64,000 nt of DNA. Origin: Anopheles merus (taxonomy: Eukaryota; Arthropoda; Insecta; Diptera; Culicidae). A model generated the notes under the pieces. That model was given only the letters and a program-made list of their open reading frames with translations. It had not been told where the DNA came from and did not search any database. Shown here piece after piece: positions 61,401 through 64,000 of the stretch. The stretch covers positions 26,588,185-26,652,184 of the forward strand of contig NC_054085.1 in NCBI RefSeq assembly GCF_017562075.2, written 5' to 3'. A program made the translations under genes and the position numbers. Position 1 is the first letter of the stretch, and every line of letters starts with the position of its first letter.

Positions 61401-64000
61401 GGATACATACGTGGGGAATATCATCAGCACTGACGTAGTCTGCCGTTGCCAACCAGCAACAGACTTGCAAAACGCAACGAGATCCGCAACAAGAACTACC
61501 AAACAGAGCTGAAACAGATTGGTTTCCTGCTGCGTTGTGAACAAATTTATTCCAATCGCATACGACATAAGGCTCCCGCTGTCTGCTGCACACCGTAATG
61601 CTGCAGGGTGTGTAGCAGTGGTGCTACTGCACTTTGCCTCTCCCGAAGCTGCAAGCTGGGGGCACCCACCCGGGGTTGAAGAAATTCGGGACGAAAATGT
61701 AACCCGACTCGCCACGGTGCATATGTCCAACGCGTTATCCTAGCGATGATATCTTCACCGAGGCGTAATTGAGACTCGATTGCGGCTGCACCAAGCAATA
61801 CCAAGCCGATGCGGCCAAGCACTGTCAACCTCAGGCCGTCTGGAACGTTCCGTGGAGCAAGTGTGCGGATTTTACAGCCCCAGCCACCATACCGCCACTG
61901 CCGGGTGTGCTTGTGTGTGTGTGTGTGCACTCGGAAGAATGGAAAACGGCAAGTCATCCTTAACAGTTGGAACATTTCTTGATAAGAGCTCGTTCAAGCT
62001 TTTAGTGGATGCGTTCGGAATGGGAAATCAGTTTCTTCCCCTTTTCCCTCCCGGGGAGTTTTTTTTGTTTTGTTTGTTTGTTTGCTTCCCTGTTTGTAGC
62101 CCGGTAACCGCGAGTCATCTTGTTTGTAGAAGATGATTGTTGTCTATCGTCCAGACAACCGTGCCCGCTTAACCAGGCGACTAGATGCTACGCGATTCAA
62201 TGCACGAACGCGATGGTAAGCACTGGCACGGCAAGGAAGAGCGGGAATAAGACCAAAGCAAAAGAAGAAAGCAAAAACAACTAGTCATTGCACCGAAAAC
62301 TGGCATGCTCGCCGCACACTAACCTCACCCATAATGTCATGCCATTCGTTTTGGGAGGCATCGCTCAATGTAGTTTGTAGAAAGCGCGAACGTCGCCATC
62401 GTGCTATCGTGCACACGTGTTCAACATTCATATTTTAAAATAGATTCAACCGATTAAGCAGTCAGACTCGGCAGTAGGAGTCCGAAAAAGAATGGAACAC
62501 AAGAATGATGAAACACAAGAACAGTGTTGACGATGGAAGATGAAAAAAATAGTTTGTCTCCATTCCGCTTGACCAACTCTTTCTCATAACAGATGTCTTT
62601 CATTTCTTACATGTGTTAAAATGACATATAATTAATAAAACTTTTCTTTTTTTGTTCTTTTGTGCGTCCATTTCTTGCTTTTTCTTGTTTCAATGTTTTC
62701 TTCTTCTCATAATTGTAAGGCCCTATTTACACAGCAAAATGTATCTTTTTAAGGAATTGCGAATGCACAATGCATACAGTTTCAGCTGATTGTCTACTTG
62801 TACCCTCAAAGTACATCAGCATATGTTAAGTGACAGTTTGATCTTCGGCTTAAGTGAAGTTGCCAAAAATGTAAGAATAACAACATCAATATCGTGTTAA
62901 TTTGTTTCCTGCAAACTGTCGCATGGTAAATTCGATATATAAACTGGTCTCAACAACATATGAACACAATTTTCGTTCATCCAAAAGCTGCCAATTCCGC
63001 ACGCTCCTGAGAAAGAGCTTCGCCGAAATAATTTCAGTTGGTAACTTGACACCTGCTCAGAGGCCAAGCCAAGCCATTCCAAGCAATTGTTTGCCTCGAC
63101 CAACACACGCCGTTGCAAATGACATTTTTCAACACCCTTCAACGGGAACACTTTGACAGTCGCTGGAACTACTTCGCAAGCCCTTTACTAGCACGAGTTG
63201 TTGAGCCGAATGCAAGTGTTTTGCAGCGGCGCCACTACGCACACCGTACGTCATCTGTCAATCCATCAACGTGCGCGACTCATAATCAAACGTGGCGTTG
63301 CGTGATAGAGAAACGCAACAAGCGCTCGAACCGTAGCAGGCAACGTTCTGGGAAACTGAAACGCATAGTAAGCGATACATTTTAAAAGCCTTTGAAGGTT
63401 CTCGATAGCAACTCAATGGTGTAGAGCGCAAATCACTTGTCATGCACAGCAGATTTGTGTAAACAATGCGCTTTTACCAATGGTGGACAAAGTTTTCATT
63501 TCAAAAAGGTCTGCTTTTAGCGAATCAACAACGTCATGTCAACCGCTTCAAACTTTCTCAAAATATTGCAGCACATCATGTTTGCCAAAAATTGATCCTA
63601 TTTCTAAAACAAATAGCTCCAATCACCAAACCTAAAGTTCATCCACACAAACCTAGCTCGTCTTTATGGAGATTTTGACCAGCACTTTATACCGAACGTC
63701 CGAAAGCCAACAGGAACTTGGTCAGCTTTTAGAAGATCAATCAAAAAGTCGCCCAACGTCCAGTAGAAAAAAAGAGAAGAGCTGCCTCTTGCTGCTCTAC
63801 ACAACAACGAAACATTTATAAGTATGAACACGGTTACGTCAAAACAGGACTCAATTTAGGCAAGGTTCAGTATAACCATTCCTTCACCCTTGATCACCTT
63901 CTTCGACTCCTCTTGTCTTCCTCTTGTATCTAATATGCTGGTGAAATTTCAGTTTATTTGCATCATGTGATGCACACTGATGCCCGCACTGCACTAACCA
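52479..64000. other. Long non-coding stretch, no gene recognised
   Basis: Alternating GC-moderate and AT-rich DNA. Strong AT-rich islands lie at 53.4-54.1, 56.45-57.4 and 59.05-60.2 kb. Overlapping frames (up to 163 codons) at 54.1-56.4, 58.0-58.9 and 60.4-62.1 kb show no domain, signal or splice structure I trust. A CT run lies at 61269-61281. No further Su(Hw)-like motif, tRNA or bounded mobile element was found. Confidence 0.45.

Noticed and set aside
62770..62795. ATGCATACAGTTTC as another Su(Hw)-like site
   Set aside because: Shares TGCATAC but lacks the TTTTAGGCG half, and is isolated from the other sites.

Overview
The window looks like insect nuclear DNA from a mosquito, most likely an Anopheles. 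The reasons are two copies of a tRNA-derived SINE that resembles the Anopheles SINEX family as I remember it, an I-clade LINE of mosquito type, several short inverted-repeat elements, abundant CA/GT and CAG microsatellites, and very low density of coding sequence. The species call is an inference from repeats; no diagnostic host gene is visible. Nearly all short open frames are chance frames.

Layout. 1-4.5 kb is unannotated, with a convergent pair of insulator-like sites at 2.02-2.08 kb and a weak two-exon coding candidate at 2.8-3.2 kb. 4.5-5.6 kb is a cluster of mobile-element remains: a minus-strand SINE, a solo LTR with a perfect 5-bp target duplication, and a MITE flanked by TTAA. 11.3-14.4 kb looks like the 5' end of a plus-strand gene: GAGA-rich blocks, a GC-richer promoter-like region, a possible untranslated exon ending at 12633, and an exon at 14205-14391 whose ATG at 14340 opens a signal-peptide-like N-terminus and runs into a consensus splice donor. 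No later exon can be recognised, so the rest of the window may be a very long first coding intron. A plus-strand SINE lies at 16.1 kb, a 40-bp dead-on-arrival LINE tail with a 15-bp duplication at 28.4 kb, a well-formed tRNA-Glu(CTC) at 32.3 kb inside a 1-kb inverted-repeat unit, and MITEs at 35.5-36.0 and 45.8-46.0 kb.

The main coding object is a full-length, apparently intact I-clade non-LTR retrotransposon on the minus strand (36134-41118). It has two open ORFs, a 12-bp target-site duplication, a poly(A)/CAAA tail, a 3'-terminal hairpin and an internal Inr+DPE promoter. It sits inside non-coding host sequence and is probably recent.

The most interesting host signal is a 17-bp motif, consensus TTGCATACTTTTAGGCG. 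It occurs twelve times (plus one core-only match) on both strands, mostly in AT-rich islands at 2.0, 11.9, 16.6, 23.5, 25.1-25.3, 26.9, 49.2, 51.2 and 52.5 kb. It matches the Drosophila Su(Hw) insulator-protein recognition sequence and suggests that this gene-poor region is divided by a distributed insulator or architectural-protein array.
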